Source: Coccinella septempunctata (lineage: Eukaryota; Arthropoda; Insecta; Coleoptera; Coccinellidae). Taken from it: a DNA stretch of 64,000 nt. Of this stretch, positions 1 to 12,900 are shown piece by piece. Position 1 is the first letter of the stretch, and every line of letters begins with the position of its first letter. The stretch is taken from NCBI RefSeq assembly GCF_907165205.1, contig NC_058194.1, positions 24,986,856 through 25,050,855 of the forward strand, given 5' to 3'. Under the pieces are notes generated by a model. The model ran no database searches and was not told the DNA's origin. It saw nothing but the letters and a program-made list of their open reading frames with translations. The position numbers and the translations under genes were made by a program.

Positions 1-828
1 ATCCCACAAGAGGAAGATGACCTGACCATTCCACAAGAAATGTTGAAAAAATACATAGTATATTCCAAAGAGAACGTTCATCCGAAATTACAGAAAATCG
101 ATACTGAAAAATTGGCCACTATTTACACTCAGTTGAGGCAAGAATCTATGGTAAGAATTGAAGACAGACCCTGCCATTTTATTTATTAGTACATATGTTT
201 AAATGTGCCAAGTTAAATTGTGTAAACATACCATAGATATAGATTTTCATGGATAATTTTTTTCTGGTAGGCAACAGGTAGTTTGCCCATCACTGCCCGT
301 CACATTGAAAGTATGATTCGTATGTCTGAAGCACATGCCAGAATGCATCTCAGAGACTATGTCCAAGAAGATGATCTCAATATGGCTGTGAGAATGATGT
401 TAGAGAGCTTTATTGAAACTCAGAAATATAGTGTCATGAAATCCATGAAACAAGTATTCCAAAGATTCCTCATGTTCAAGAAAGATCATAGTGAATTGCT
501 TTTCTACATTTTGAGGCAATTAGCGCATGATCAGTTGACTTTCATCGAGGCAACTAATGAATCAGAAGCTCTGGTTATAGAGATAAATGAAAGAGATCTC
601 ATGGACAAAGTAAGCAGTACTCCTTTGAATTTCTCAATTTTTCTGGATTTCCCTGTTTTCGACAGCATTATATGTGTTAATTACTTTTTTCAGGCTAAAC
701 AAATTGGTATCCATGACCTGAAACCATTTTACAAGAGTACCATATTCGAAAACAATCACTTTGTGTATGACGCTTCTAGAAAAGTCATTATTCATACAAT
801 ACCAGAGACAACAACAGTTGAAGAATAG
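1..828 (+). CDS. Mcm2: DNA replication licensing factor MCM2, C-terminal exons (partial)
   Basis: MCM2 is one of six subunits of the MCM2-7 replicative helicase, which unwinds DNA ahead of the fork in the nucleus. Three exons are visible: 1-150, 271-609 and 694-828 (stop TAG 826-828). They join in phase 0 to give the last 207 residues. The first exon reads IPQEEDDLTIPQEMLKKYIV and continues to RQESM. The second begins ATGSLPITARHIESMIRM, the sensor-2/lid region of MCM AAA+ proteins, with the arginine of ARHIESM in the sensor-2 position. It continues through the MCM2-type stretch MLESFIETQKYSVMKSM. The third exon ends IHTIPETTTVEE, an acidic tail. Introns are 120 and 84 nt, with GTAAGA/TAG and GTAAGC/CAG boundaries. 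The gene is cut by the left window edge, so the Walker motifs lie outside. It faces the peroxidase gene tail to tail. The match to MCM2 rather than another MCM rests on recalled family sequence and is strong. Confidence 0.95.
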
Positions 829-1011
829 AAATATGGTTAAGACACTTCTGTACAGTTTTTTTTTCATACAGAATATTTTGCAAAATGTTTGTGCACTTAG
901 TGTTCCAGTGACTAGTATATATTAAGATCTGTTTTCGAAGTTAGGTTAGGTTTTATATGAAACTACTATTTATTTGTAGTTTTTATAAATTGTTTTGTTC
1001 TTTTTATACAC

Positions 1012-1017
1012 AATAAA
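1012..1017 (+). promoter_or_regulatory. Polyadenylation signal of MCM2
   Basis: A canonical AATAAA lies 184 nt after the MCM2 stop codon, in a T-rich 3' untranslated stretch and just before the convergent peroxidase gene. It is the only canonical signal between the two stop codons that suits this strand, so it probably ends the MCM2 transcript. Confidence 0.6.
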
Positions 1018-1040
1018 AAAATTATTTCGTATCTTATTCT

Positions 1041-1058
1041 ATACATACATACATACAT
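1041..1058. repeat. Short ATAC microsatellite
   Basis: About four and a half tandem copies of ATAC lie between the two convergent genes. Confidence 0.8.
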
Positions 1059-1364
1059 GGGGACATCCATATTTGGCAGTTAATAAATAATATATTCACA
1101 ACTCTAGGGAAATGAAATGAAAAGAAATAAATTTCAAATACTTAATGATAGGACGATTTTTAACATACCTTTTCGGTAATCTAAATAAAATACTCTTGAA
1201 TATTGCTCTAAATTCGCGATTATAACCTATTTTCAATGTACAGTGTTTTAAGTAAACTAACCAAGATGATTTTGGCATCTGTGAAAGTTTGAGGAGAAGG
1301 GTAATACAAAGTAATGGCATCTGTACAACTTATTATCTAAAACTTCATGACTGTCACTGACTTA

Positions 1365-4300
1365 TTACTTCCCCACTAGTGGGTCGAAAAAGCTGCTGCC
1401 GAAATGATCTCCACTTGGGAATTCAGCCCACTTGGATAAGTCGATACTTGGGATGACTCCACTTCTACAGGGCACTCTTGGATTACTGAAACGAAAAAGG
1501 AAAGGGATTATTTCACAGAACGCTTAAGGTTTAAAACATAGGCTACATCCTTCGATTAGTCATCAGAGGTAAATCTTTACATAATAAAGAGCAGAGCCTA
1601 CTAGAATGAAACAGGCCGGGAAATTGCCCTGAAAACATTTCGTGTGTCCTAGAGGTAGTAGAGTCGATAGTTCACATTAGAAATTCTACCGGGAAACTTG
1701 ATAGCAGACGTAAATTGTTCATGTCCTTTAGTTTTTGCTATGATCGATTGTTTTTTCAGCGCTTGAAGTGGTGATAAATGTTTAGATTACGACAACAGCG
1801 TTTGTGTAGTGTATTTGTTATGGAAAAATTCAACTTGGAGTTTGGAATGTCGATATCGTTTTGAATATGTACTAAGCCTCGTACTTGTGATGTTCCCACC
1901 TGGTTGCAGAAACATTAAAAACCCACAAATGAGGGGGTGTAGGTATTCAGATTTTCGAAGAAAATGGCTCAAAGTTGTTTTCAAATTAACGAAGACTAGT
2001 ATGTATCATATATTTCGTAGATACACACATTTTGAAAGAACTCTGTTCCAATCACTGATAAATCATTTACTAATAAACCGTGAAAAATGTATAGATTAAC
2101 TGATTATGCCTTCTTCAATTTTTCCAGATCAATCGAGTTACGTGTCTAATCTTATGCAGAGAAAGGAAGACAAATGTCAGTTTTTCAATTCGAAATTACA
2201 TCGGAAACTGCTTGTTGCCTGTTGCTTATAAAACAAGTACAATACCTACTTGTCTATATATATGTACCCGTACCGACACTCCGATGGTAACAATTGTACA
2301 CTGTGCTAATTGTACAAATCACAATAATGGATAAACAACGGCACAATCTAACTTTCCGGCCTGTTTCATTCTAGAAGAAGTGTTGAAAAGTAGCAGAAAA
2401 ACAAAATTTTATTATGGTTAGGGCTGTTACGGGTTATGATATAAAAATAGTAGGTACCTATGTAATATGACCATGGTATCAAAGAATACAAAAATACAGT
2501 CGAAAACGCCTATATCGACATGCAAAACTTTGAAAAAAACGTAAAAATATACTTACATCTCATGGTCTGGCAACACCATTGGATAAAGCTGTATGCTGTC
2601 TATCAAATCTGTGTTGTCGCAAATGATACGAGCTAGTCGAGCCTTTCTTACTTCATGAAGTTGTTCAGGTGTGAAAGATGATGGTTGATTTGGAAGTTCA
2701 TACCTGCGAAACACACGTATCTGAGTATACATATTTTTTATTCATAAAATATAATTATCTGGAACATTTCATAATTCTCAATGGTGTCCATAGACACCCC
2801 TTCATGAAGGCGCACTAGAGGTAAACTTTCCATCCTGCGTTCTTTATTTTACTAAAACTAGAACAATGAATAATAAGAAATAATCAATTACCAGAAACGG
2901 TCTCCTCTCCTTGAGTAACTGAATTGAGTGGCGATAATACAAGCGAAGGTTGGCCCTAACATGCTGCCAGGGAGGGGTCTTTCTGATACTCCACCGGACC
3001 ACAAATCTACATCACTTGGATGCCTGAAAATTGAAAGAAGAAAATAAAAAGCATGCATTTGCATGGTTATAACCGAAGGTCATCTCTTTAAGAATCTTTT
3101 ACATCAAATAAAGTATAAGCAAAGATATAATCTTTTGTATAAGTGAAGCAGGCTTAAAACAGTACTGGTAAGTCAAAGCCAGTTTGTCTCTGTCAAAGAC
3201 CCGGTTTCCACATGATGATACGTACTGCGCTTGAGCGAAAAAACCTTCAGTGTATCAGCCACACATCATGATTGCAATCAAAATTCGTGTTTAGTATGAC
3301 GAAGTTTCCATACGTCAGATATATGTGATATGTTATTGCACAAATTTTTAGGTGAGGGGTTCAATTTAAATTCACTCACGCAAAAATGGAAGTATATTTC
3401 CTGACTGTCTCGTTGGGCATAGATCCGAACAAATCCTCGAAAGTTTCAGCTCCTGGAAGGCCGCAGAATTTCCTGAACTCCATGTATCCAGGAAGACCGA
3501 ACTCCCTACCTCTCTGCATGTTGAAACTGACCAAATCCATGCCGAACCTTGCTCCTACCTTTTTGAATAAATGGTTCGTTACTTCTTGAGTGATAGAATC
3601 GTCCATAGCCTGCGCCACTTGATTCATCAGACCCATTATGTACTCGTCGAAAATACCTGGACGGTACAGGTCGAACGGTCTACGGATGAGGTCGGAGAGT
3701 CGTTTTGAGGCTGTAACATACGAACGAAATTAGGCTAAAAACTGAATTGCCTGATTTTCACTACATTTGCTCCGCTATAACAAGAGCATCTTTAGGTGGC
3801 TTAATTGTGAGAGTCAATAGCTAATTGCGTCAGTTGTGAGTATTTGTAAATCCTTACCAATGAATTTGTGAGCTTTGCTCCATCTTTCGACGGCTGTTGG
3901 CAATAATGAATGGCCAAATCTATAAGCTGCAGCTGCGAAAGCGTCAATAACGTTGGGGTTTACATTTGGATCATAACCATCCCAGTAACCCTAAAAGGAA
4001 AACAACGTATTATTATGCGATTTGAGATCAAGTCTGTGCATTTTCTGAATTAGCAGAAAATATTCAAATTTCAGAAGGACCATTTTGGATTAAGACAAGA
4101 CTCACGTCTTTTTGAAGCAATAAGCCAAACTTCTGCATCACGTCTTTTCCAAGCAAAATTGGTAGGAACTCATTGTAAGTGATGTGTTGAACAATGGCGA
4201 TATTGATCCTTCTTGCTTCCTGTAAATATGACCAGTTTAATAAGTATCAAAGAATGTTGATCGAATTATGAATATTACTTGGAATAGAGTTTCATCGTCC

Positions 4301-6731
4301 CAATGGGGATTTACTTGGGCTAGCCCTTTAGCCAATCTGTTATGTTCTCTTGCCATCAAAGTGTGCATGCAGGTCAAGACCAATTGCTCATTGACACGAA
4401 TTTCCCCTGAAAGTCAAACGAATGCAGTTTTCCACTGATATAATACACTAGGCAACTTGAAAATAAAAACACCTTTGTTTCATTTGGCATATGAAACCAC
4501 CACCACCCCAATACTCAATGTACTGAGTGCTTATTCTTACCTGCTTCAAAACAAAACATGGAACTGTTAGGTCTGGTGCATCCTTCATCTGGCACATCCA
4601 ATTTTAGAGGCAGTAAATCTTTCAAACCGTATTCCCTGAAAGCTGGATTCATCCTTAACAGACCACCGAATCCTTCTCGTAGTTTCCTTTGATAAAAAAA
4701 ACATGTTTTATTCGAGATAATTCAAAAATAAGTTTAGGTAGGTATCTGATTTACCTTGCTTCGTAGTCAGTTTTACCATAGACAGTGTTAGCATCAAGAA
4801 CTCCAGTGAGCGTATTGAAGGGTACCCTAGAACCTTAATAAAAATATTATGATAAAATTATTGACCCCAAATGTTATATGAAATTTTGTATGCATGCAGG
4901 GGCTTGCTAATAACACACCTAGTCTACATCCAGGTCTAGCTGCAGGGAATCCTCTTACGAAATCAATGCATTTAACGCCAAACAGCCTGTAGAAGTAATC
5001 GTCTTCTGGTATTCTTATTTCATTACAGTAAGGGTGCTTTAAATGCGGGGGACGGTTGCAGCATTCTTCAGGATCGTTTCTGTTTCTAGGATCTGTGGAA
5101 TGAGAGGAAGAAATTATATAGAAAGAAGTTTTACAAGTACCTAAAATATGCTATATTTTTCGATGTGTGAGTCAGTTCAGTTTATCAAATAATCTTAAAT
5201 TATTCTTCTTTTTCCACTTAATCTCAAGTTGCATGTAATTATGCACTTTCTACTGATAGCTACCTAATTTGAAACGAACGAAAAGTGAATCAATCTCACC
5301 ATCTGATCTGATCAGAATTAGGAAGTATAATTTTATAGTGCTACTGACCTAAGGGAGTGGCGGTCAATGTATAATCGTGATCCATGAATTGACCCCAAGC
5401 AATAATCATAACAGTTCCAGCATGATCGTGGAAACCATCGTCAGGGTGCATGGTCCTCGATACAACTCTTGAAGGTGGCAGATCATGGCCCTTTACAGAG
5501 ATACGTGGTGCATTCATGCCATCAGCGAATAAAGGTCCCAATAATCTGTGAAAAAAATTCACGTGTGACATTTTTCTGCGTATAACACAAAAAACTTTAT
5601 ATTTCAAATATTTCCCTGTTTCAGTTTGAAGAAAACTAATGAATCCATAGGTATAATTTAGATCTAACACTTTTCTAGTTTTCACTGGTCCAAACTCGAT
5701 GTTTTTTTGAAAATGATTAGGTGTTAACACCAATGAGTAATCATTATTGCCGATCCATCAAAGACCGATTGCCTAAAAAACTCACCTCGTGAATGGAGTA
5801 TTGATAGAACCCCATGTTGGATGCTCCAAGTTAGTACACAGACCATCTAATCGTCGGTATTTACCAGCTCTACATTCCACATTCGACAAAAATGGAGGAC
5901 ACACTTCTCTAATCAGGGTTTTGGAGGTATCGATCAGGGGTAAACCTTTTTCGATTTCTTCATATGTGAGACCGTACCTGGAAAATTATTTATACTCTTT
6001 CGAATGCTCTTGTCCTTTAATCGTACTTTGCAGAAAAGTCTTCTTTTTAAAATATAATAAATAAAGTGAACTATTTGAGTGAGTCACTCTGTAAAAGCAT
6101 CACTTTTATAATAATAAACGTCGTATTTTCTGTCAGTTCTTTGGAAGGTTCAACTTAATTTTGAGTCATTCGCTATGTTTGAAGATGCAAACTTACGTTC
6201 TTGCAAGATTTATGGAAATATCCAGAAGGAGTTCTCCAACTGTTGCAACATCTTCAGGCTTCCAATGGTCATGTGGTTGTGCCACTCCTGATGGAATGGA
6301 AAAAAAATTTAGGGGTGATATATAGAAGATGCAATATTTCTGTTAGTTTTCAGAGATTAATTAATCCAATTCAAAACTATCTACAAATTAACATACTTAT
6401 TCTTTTCCTCGCATCCAAATAAGCAGCATTCACTGCGTCATAGGTGATACAAGTTCCACCAGCGTTGTAATTGCTATAACACGAAAGAGATTCAGTTAAA
6501 TCGATGCCTACATCGAAAGTTTAAAGAGCAAAATTTAAAAAAACATTTTTTTTTCACTTACTGAGGGGTGCCCCTCAATAAATTGAGGGAGTAATCAAAT
6601 TGACTGCTCCTTCCGGCACCGTTCACAACAAGTGCACAGTCTCCTCCCGAACCTACTCCAAATTCTATAGGTGCCTCGAATTGAATTGCTGAAACTGCTC
6701 CGATGAAAATGAGAATTGTTAACATCGCCAT
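1365..6731 (-). CDS. Secreted animal haem peroxidase (insect peroxidase/chorion-peroxidase-like)
   Basis: This enzyme uses H2O2 to oxidise substrates such as phenols or tyrosines, probably outside the cell. There are fifteen coding exons: 6562-6731, 6397-6473, 6197-6287, 5786-5977, 5349-5545, 4919-5092, 4755-4833, 4541-4686, 4279-4406, 4106-4219, 3858-3990, 3380-3710, 2892-3023, 2557-2703 and 1365-1485. They sum to 2232 nt, giving 743 aa plus TAA. The start is ATG 6731, followed by a signal peptide (MAMLTILIFIGAVSA). Catalytic landmarks of the peroxidase-cyclooxygenase superfamily are intact. GQFMDHDYT (about 228-236) holds the distal His233 and the haem-linking and calcium-binding Asp. LDANTVYG (313-320) is the second calcium site. 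IRVNE (378-382) holds the catalytic Arg379 and the haem-linking Glu382. FAAAAYRFGH ends in proximal His483. No Ig or LRR domains precede the catalytic domain, so it is not a peroxidasin. The 5' untranslated exon starts at an acceptor at 6759/6760; the upstream exon and promoter were not found. The exact subfamily is uncertain. Confidence 0.94.
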
Positions 6732-6877
6732 CTTCGTTAAATCAGGCGGTCCCTCTCCCCTGGAATCAGAAATGAATGAAAAATATAGAAAGTATGTACC
6801 AAAAAAATATTATATTCCCACATATCGCTAATTCTTAATTATATGGCTTATATGGTGTGGCTTTACGAGTACAGCGT

Positions 6878-6966
6878 GAGTCTTTGACTCGTAAAAATAC
6901 AGTAGATTATTGAGGTTAAAAGTAAGACAAAATCTACTTTAAAATATTTGTACGAGTCAAAGACTC
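6878..6966. repeat. 89-bp hairpin with 16-bp perfect arms
   Basis: GAGTCTTTGACTCGTA at 6878-6893 is perfectly inverted at 6951-6966. A second nested pair, AGTAGATT (6901-6908) and AATCTACT (6931-6938), extends the stem. The hairpin lies 120-210 nt upstream of the peroxidase untranslated exon boundary, in intron or promoter DNA. It may be a tiny MITE or a transcribed hairpin such as a microRNA precursor; the sequence does not decide. Confidence 0.6.
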
Positions 6967-9900
6967 TCCCTGTGTGTTATGTTATCCTATAAGCGCATAA
7001 GCACTCGTATAAAAATATGAGGTAGGAACTGGCTGAGTGAACCTTTTTGATGATTCCTCATCACATAGACATTCTGAGTTCTGAGCTTGCTACACATTTA
7101 TGGCAGATTCTCGGTGATTGTGATCAAAGTAAATAAATAAATCCGAGGGAAGAGTCTAAAAAATGATTAGGAAATCACATTGACCCCGTAGAGCGTTCTC
7201 CATTCACTGTCGTCTTCAGTGCAGACATTAGAAGTTATCTGACATCATCAAACAAGATTTATCTATATTTCAGCATCTTAAAGTAGATAACAGTAATTTA
7301 ATTGCTTCGTCTAGTCCGCAATCCACAAGATTCATATGAAAGTGAAGGTATTCTCTCTATAAGTCGTTCATTTCCTGTATTTAACAAGGTCAACCTATTT
7401 ATTGGGAGGAAAATGTCGATTTTCCGAGTAAAATAACCAAATTCTAGATTAAAAGTGATCTCATTAGAAATTTGTCGTAATAATGAAGAGTCAATTTATT
7501 GATAGGTATCTACTATTTCTCTGTTCATTTATATGTAAAAATATGGACGCTTTATTTTTTCTCAGATAACGATTTATTTCACTCCCACGACCAGGGCTGA
7601 TTTTGATATCTATTTCCGATTTCTTCACGATCCGTTAACTATTATGGATATTAATTAACAGTTCAACCTTGATCTATAATATTTGCAATTTTTTTTGCTA
7701 TCATTGATTGTTGGTTTCTCAGTTTCGTGATGTAATAAAACAAGGTATTTGTAAGATTGTAGACGAGGTAGTCAACCGGAAAGGGGAAAATAACACCTAC
7801 TCATTAAAGCTTGATTCTGTGGGTGCAGGCGTATTCCTCTGAAGGCAAAACTGTATGAAGTTGATTGTTATTGTATTGGATTATGGCGTTTTCAATCAGC
7901 CGTTGGATAATTGAGTTCAATGAGTTCATTTTCTTCCTATATAGAGCGTTCATGTTGTGAGGTCTCATAAATGGATATTTGAAGTTTTAATTATAGTTGA
8001 ACACCAATGGATTCGATATTTATGGCAGAAATCATTTTTTAAGAGCAGATATATCTTAACAGATTTGCTCCCTTCAAAAATAATATAATAAGGCTTCAAT
8101 CTAATTCATACAGATCTCAGCAGTATAACTTCCACTCTGAACAAACCTATATGCTAATGAAAAAGAGTGAAAGACTTCAAAAAAGTGAAATTTTCTGAAT
8201 AGTCATGTGCGATGTTGAAATCGTTTATTGTTCAAACTAACTATAACAACCCACATTGTTTTAGACTCAATCATTCCATCTTATCTACATTTTACGGTAT
8301 GTTTCAAGTACCCACGAAATGTGAGAGTCTTTCAACCATCAGCCATTCCCCAGATAAAGATCGAACATTGCTCCATTAATCCATACTCGTTGTTGGGCCA
8401 TATCCGAATCGAAATATTAACTTGCAACTTTTAGACCCTACATATCTTTCGTAAAAATCGCTTTGCGAAATGCGTTTTGTGCGAAATTGAGAAGAAATCC
8501 AGAGTTGCAAAACGTTTCTAAACAGCAGATTCAAAAGAGAGCGTGTTTTCTCTGGCGAAATGAGAGGAGTGAGCCCCTGTGAACTCGAGTTACTCTGATT
8601 ACACGTTTTCTTGTTTCAACTTCCTGACTGGCCTTTCGAACCTCCGTATGGTTTCGATCAATTTAATCTTCGATTGCGGACGCTAATTATTCGTTGTCGA
8701 TGATTCTAGAGGAAGAATAGAAACGTCAAGGATCCCTTTGTTCGATCTGTGCAGGATTGTTGCGGAAGAGTTAACGCTTTGAAGGATTTGTCTTGATCGG
8801 GGTTGGGCAGAAAACGGATTTTAATTTAGCCCTCCAACGCCTCCACTAAAAATTGAGTGCATTTACCTTGAAACTAAATTTTGAGAACCTAGGTATTGCA
8901 AAATTAGTTTCATAATTCACTGATGTCTTGATGTCTATCGAACATTCCTGAAACACTTGTGATTTATAAATCATAATTGACTGGTCGATCAAATTTGTAG
9001 TGCTTCATGGAATGTCAAAACCCCCCAAGCTCAAAAACGGTTGTCATAGAAATGACAATTATGATTATTTCATAAAAATCTGTCAACAGTCATGAACGAA
9101 GTATATTCTTCTACTAGTATATTATGTCCTTTATTCACTTGGATAATTTCCCCAACCGGACATTGGCTCGTTTGGTCTGTCACGTGAATGATAGCCAACA
9201 TTATATACTCGTTGATGACGTTGAATAATACATACTTTATTATTAAGCTATATTATTAGATTTTTGAAACTGAAAAAATTCTATTTATGTAGTTTTCCTG
9301 GCCCTAAATGAAATGTGACTCCTTATGAAAAAAGTTTGCCTACCTTAGCAGATTTCTTTTAGTTCACACAAAAAAGTTTACCTGAAAAAAGTTTCGTGTA
9401 CCTAATATACAGTTGAATATAGGAGTCACCTAAAATTTTCGAAATTACATGTTCATAATAGTTTTATAAGTTTTTTTAATAGAGAGTTGGCCCTGATATG
9501 ACTGGAATACAACATGAGCACTATGAACAGGATGTCGACTAGAAATTGAGGACTCCTCAGGACCAAATTTTGAAGTAAAAAGTGAAAAATGATAACCAAG
9601 TGCAATAATATTAAAACTGCATAAAACCAAAACGTTCTTGAAAGTAGAAATGTATCAAATGTTAGCAAAAAATGAATCCAAAATAGATTTCTTTTTTCAC
9701 GATTAATCATTAGGAATCAATAATTACAGATGTTAATTTTTTGATATGTAATTGCAAGTTTTCTTTCGTGATTTACAGATATGATAGAGCAAGCTGATGC
9801 GCAACAAATTGATGTCGGGTTTAAAGTCATTACTCTTGAAGCATAACTGATTTACTTAGTGCATTTTAGAGATAAGAAGTCTCTGAGCCGATCAACATCG

Positions 9901-12900
9901 ACAATTAAAAACCGAGCTACCTATTCATTACGAATATAAAAAAATGGATCCTAGATAAAAATACAACTAATCAATCTAATTTACACTTAATAACAGCGTT
10001 GCAATGCTTACTCAATTTTTAAAACATGCCTTTCATCTAACGTTAACTGCCTACCATAGATCTTATCTTGTCATGCGATGCAAATTCTTATTCAAACACA
10101 TCTAAAGCTGAATTTACGGTATGTTTTTGTATCGATTCTGCTGCTTATCTTATGTAATATTACAACACGTCCAAGTCAACCTTCGCAAAAACTATTGGAA
10201 AATCAAATACCAATGAGGCAATTCAAATTGAGAGCAGTTAATTATTGCGAGCTTATGAGCTATCGATCTTTAATGTAACTGGATTAAGGCAAGAGGGCGT
10301 CCTTGTGCTCTTGACATTGCCGACAGCAACGGCGATTCTTAACTGTGAAACATGCAGAAGGTGTGTCCTCACAAAGAGCTCCCTAAATCGAAACTTGTGT
10401 AATGCTCTTCCGATACATGCTGAATCAGATCAATGTCAATTCTTTCAACGGTTCAAGTCAGACTGAGGCAATTCAATTCCAAGAGGATTACGCCAAAGAA
10501 AAGAAGGTCAAAATTGTCGGAATAATTTTCAAAATCTTATGGGTTGATAATAATCAAAAGCTGTTTCAACCTTAACTCTTGGACGCAAATCTTTCTGCCA
10601 TTTATGCCATAAATTTATGACCTCAGTCTGTCTGCCAATATAGGGCGGTACAATGTCTGACAAAATTGATAAGATTCTTCAAGTAAACATCAGATCCAGA
10701 AGATATGCCTGCCAGTACTCTGGGAAGTCTATTTTTTGAAAATACGACTATATTCTATAAATCCCAAAATCCTTTAACAATTGACACACTATTCCATTCA
10801 TTATGCTTGAACGTGGCAATACTGGCTCAAGACTGCCAGAGATCACCCTGTACATATTTTCGAATGCACTCATTCATCGATGTGGTGCAGCTGAAGACGC
10901 TTTTAAGATAACTCTCGAATCGGAGACTTATCAGATTGACCTCGATAAGATCTAGTTCTGTTTTCTCTAGGGTAAATTATGATGCTTTCATTTCGATTCC
11001 TTCCAAGATATCTGGCATAACTGCCAGATAAAAATAACTCTTTCTAAGTCCGAGAATAGAAATACATGATACCGGTTCAGAGGCTGTAAAGAGAATACAT
11101 GATTTGCCTTTATGGTGCAAATCAAATCTGATGAATAGTGATAGTTATGAGAACTAGATCTAGCTATTAGTCATAAGTCTCAATAAAATGATAATAAATA
11201 AAGCATTCAAGTTGTTCCTACCAAATCGCATATTCTACCTAAGCGCATACAAGATTCTGTGGAAGTAATGAATTGGGATACAGATGAATTATATTTATTT
11301 CAGTGTTTCTTGCACCAAAACGAATAATGTTCTTTTAAGTTCTTTCGATTAACAGTCAGAATCAACGTTTTTTCTCGATGGTATCAATGTTTTCAGGATA
11401 TTTTACTCGCTCAACTAGAATCTGAGGACCATTATTTATAGGTATTCAATCTGATGTGATCGAATTTATTATTAGGAGGTGATATAGGGGAGAAATAAAT
11501 GAAGTGATCGTACTCCTTTCAGTCTGAACATCTAGCTTATCATCGTGAGAAAAAGCTGATTTCTCCAATAAAAAAGTTCCAAATAAGACTCAGTCGACAG
11601 TTATAACCCTATTTCCTTATTGCAGGTTGAGCGAGGTCATTCGAACATATGGCCAAAATTATAACTGTAGTAATGAAAATATTATAGCTTTTACTCTTTA
11701 TGGACATTAATTCGTAGTGTGCGGGTATATAATTCATAAAATTAAAGACATGGTATATTTTCATCTGAACATGGAACCTGCTATTAATATTCACTTTCAC
11801 AGCTTCCTATGTCTGTGTATGAAAGAGAATTTGCTGAGACAGTATTCCTACTGATTAATTGATGAAGCTAGAGAATGAAATATGGATGATATATATGTGA
11901 CAGAATTATTAGTAATGTGACAATTTCATCCATTGAAATGAATCACATAGCCAACTTGATTGCCCTGGCAGGATTCATGAGAATGTTGCGATTATTGCTG
12001 TAAATCGCTGAAAGATGACTGGTGAAACCATAATATGAATAAACATTTCATCGGTAAAGATACGGCATTTTTTTATCACCCAGTGTAATACTGGGCCTTT
12101 ATTAATTTATATAATAAGAAAAATGTTCACATGAATTATTCATGTGCAAAATAGAGACATCAGAATTAACACTATAATTTCAGGTTTACTCGACCACCTT
12201 TTTTAATATCTATATTGAGGAAGGCAGAAGGTGGCCTACTTTTTTTACTTCATTCGTTCGTTGCAGTACTTCTTTTTTTCGCAAAGGTCGCTGATCTCGT
12301 TAATTTCGCCAAATAGCTGTCACTTTTCGATCGCAACAGGATAGAAATTTCATTGAGTTCAGGATTTATTATCTGTATTGCAGATCATACATGATATGAT
12401 CCGACCTGCCTAAGCTGGTTTTCTATGGCATTGAAAACGAGGTGCGTATGAATTTAAGGTATTTAAATGCCATTTGATGAATTACCTTGCCCAATATTGC
12501 ATAAAGCTTTCTCAGTTTTGGTCCTTGAATGAAGCGAGAAAGGATACTGCAATTTTCCTATTTTCTCTCCAAAGCTTGCTTGCATGTTGACCCTGATTTG
12601 ATGAATATGAGTGAATAAGTAAGGAGTACTCAGAATTATTCCATACTTAGAATATAGATACATGGAATGGAAAATAAACATTCCAAAGACTGGAGTGAGA
12701 TAGTTGCTTAGTGTCGCCAATCACAATTGAGACGTTGATGATCATTGGCGCATCAATTTTCAATACGAATAGACAGGACGCATGTGAATTTTTCAATAAA
12801 ACGCCACTGCCTTAGTGTCACTCTAGACAGAGAAACATCGAATGTGTGGACTACAAACAATTCATTCTTAGCACTGAATGGTCATTCCATGTATCTATGT

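Noticed and set aside
10078..10490. Several frames and a less AT-rich patch upstream of peroxidase
   Set aside because: No family motif, no consistent splice sites and no codon pattern; a peroxidase 5' exon could be here but I cannot show it.
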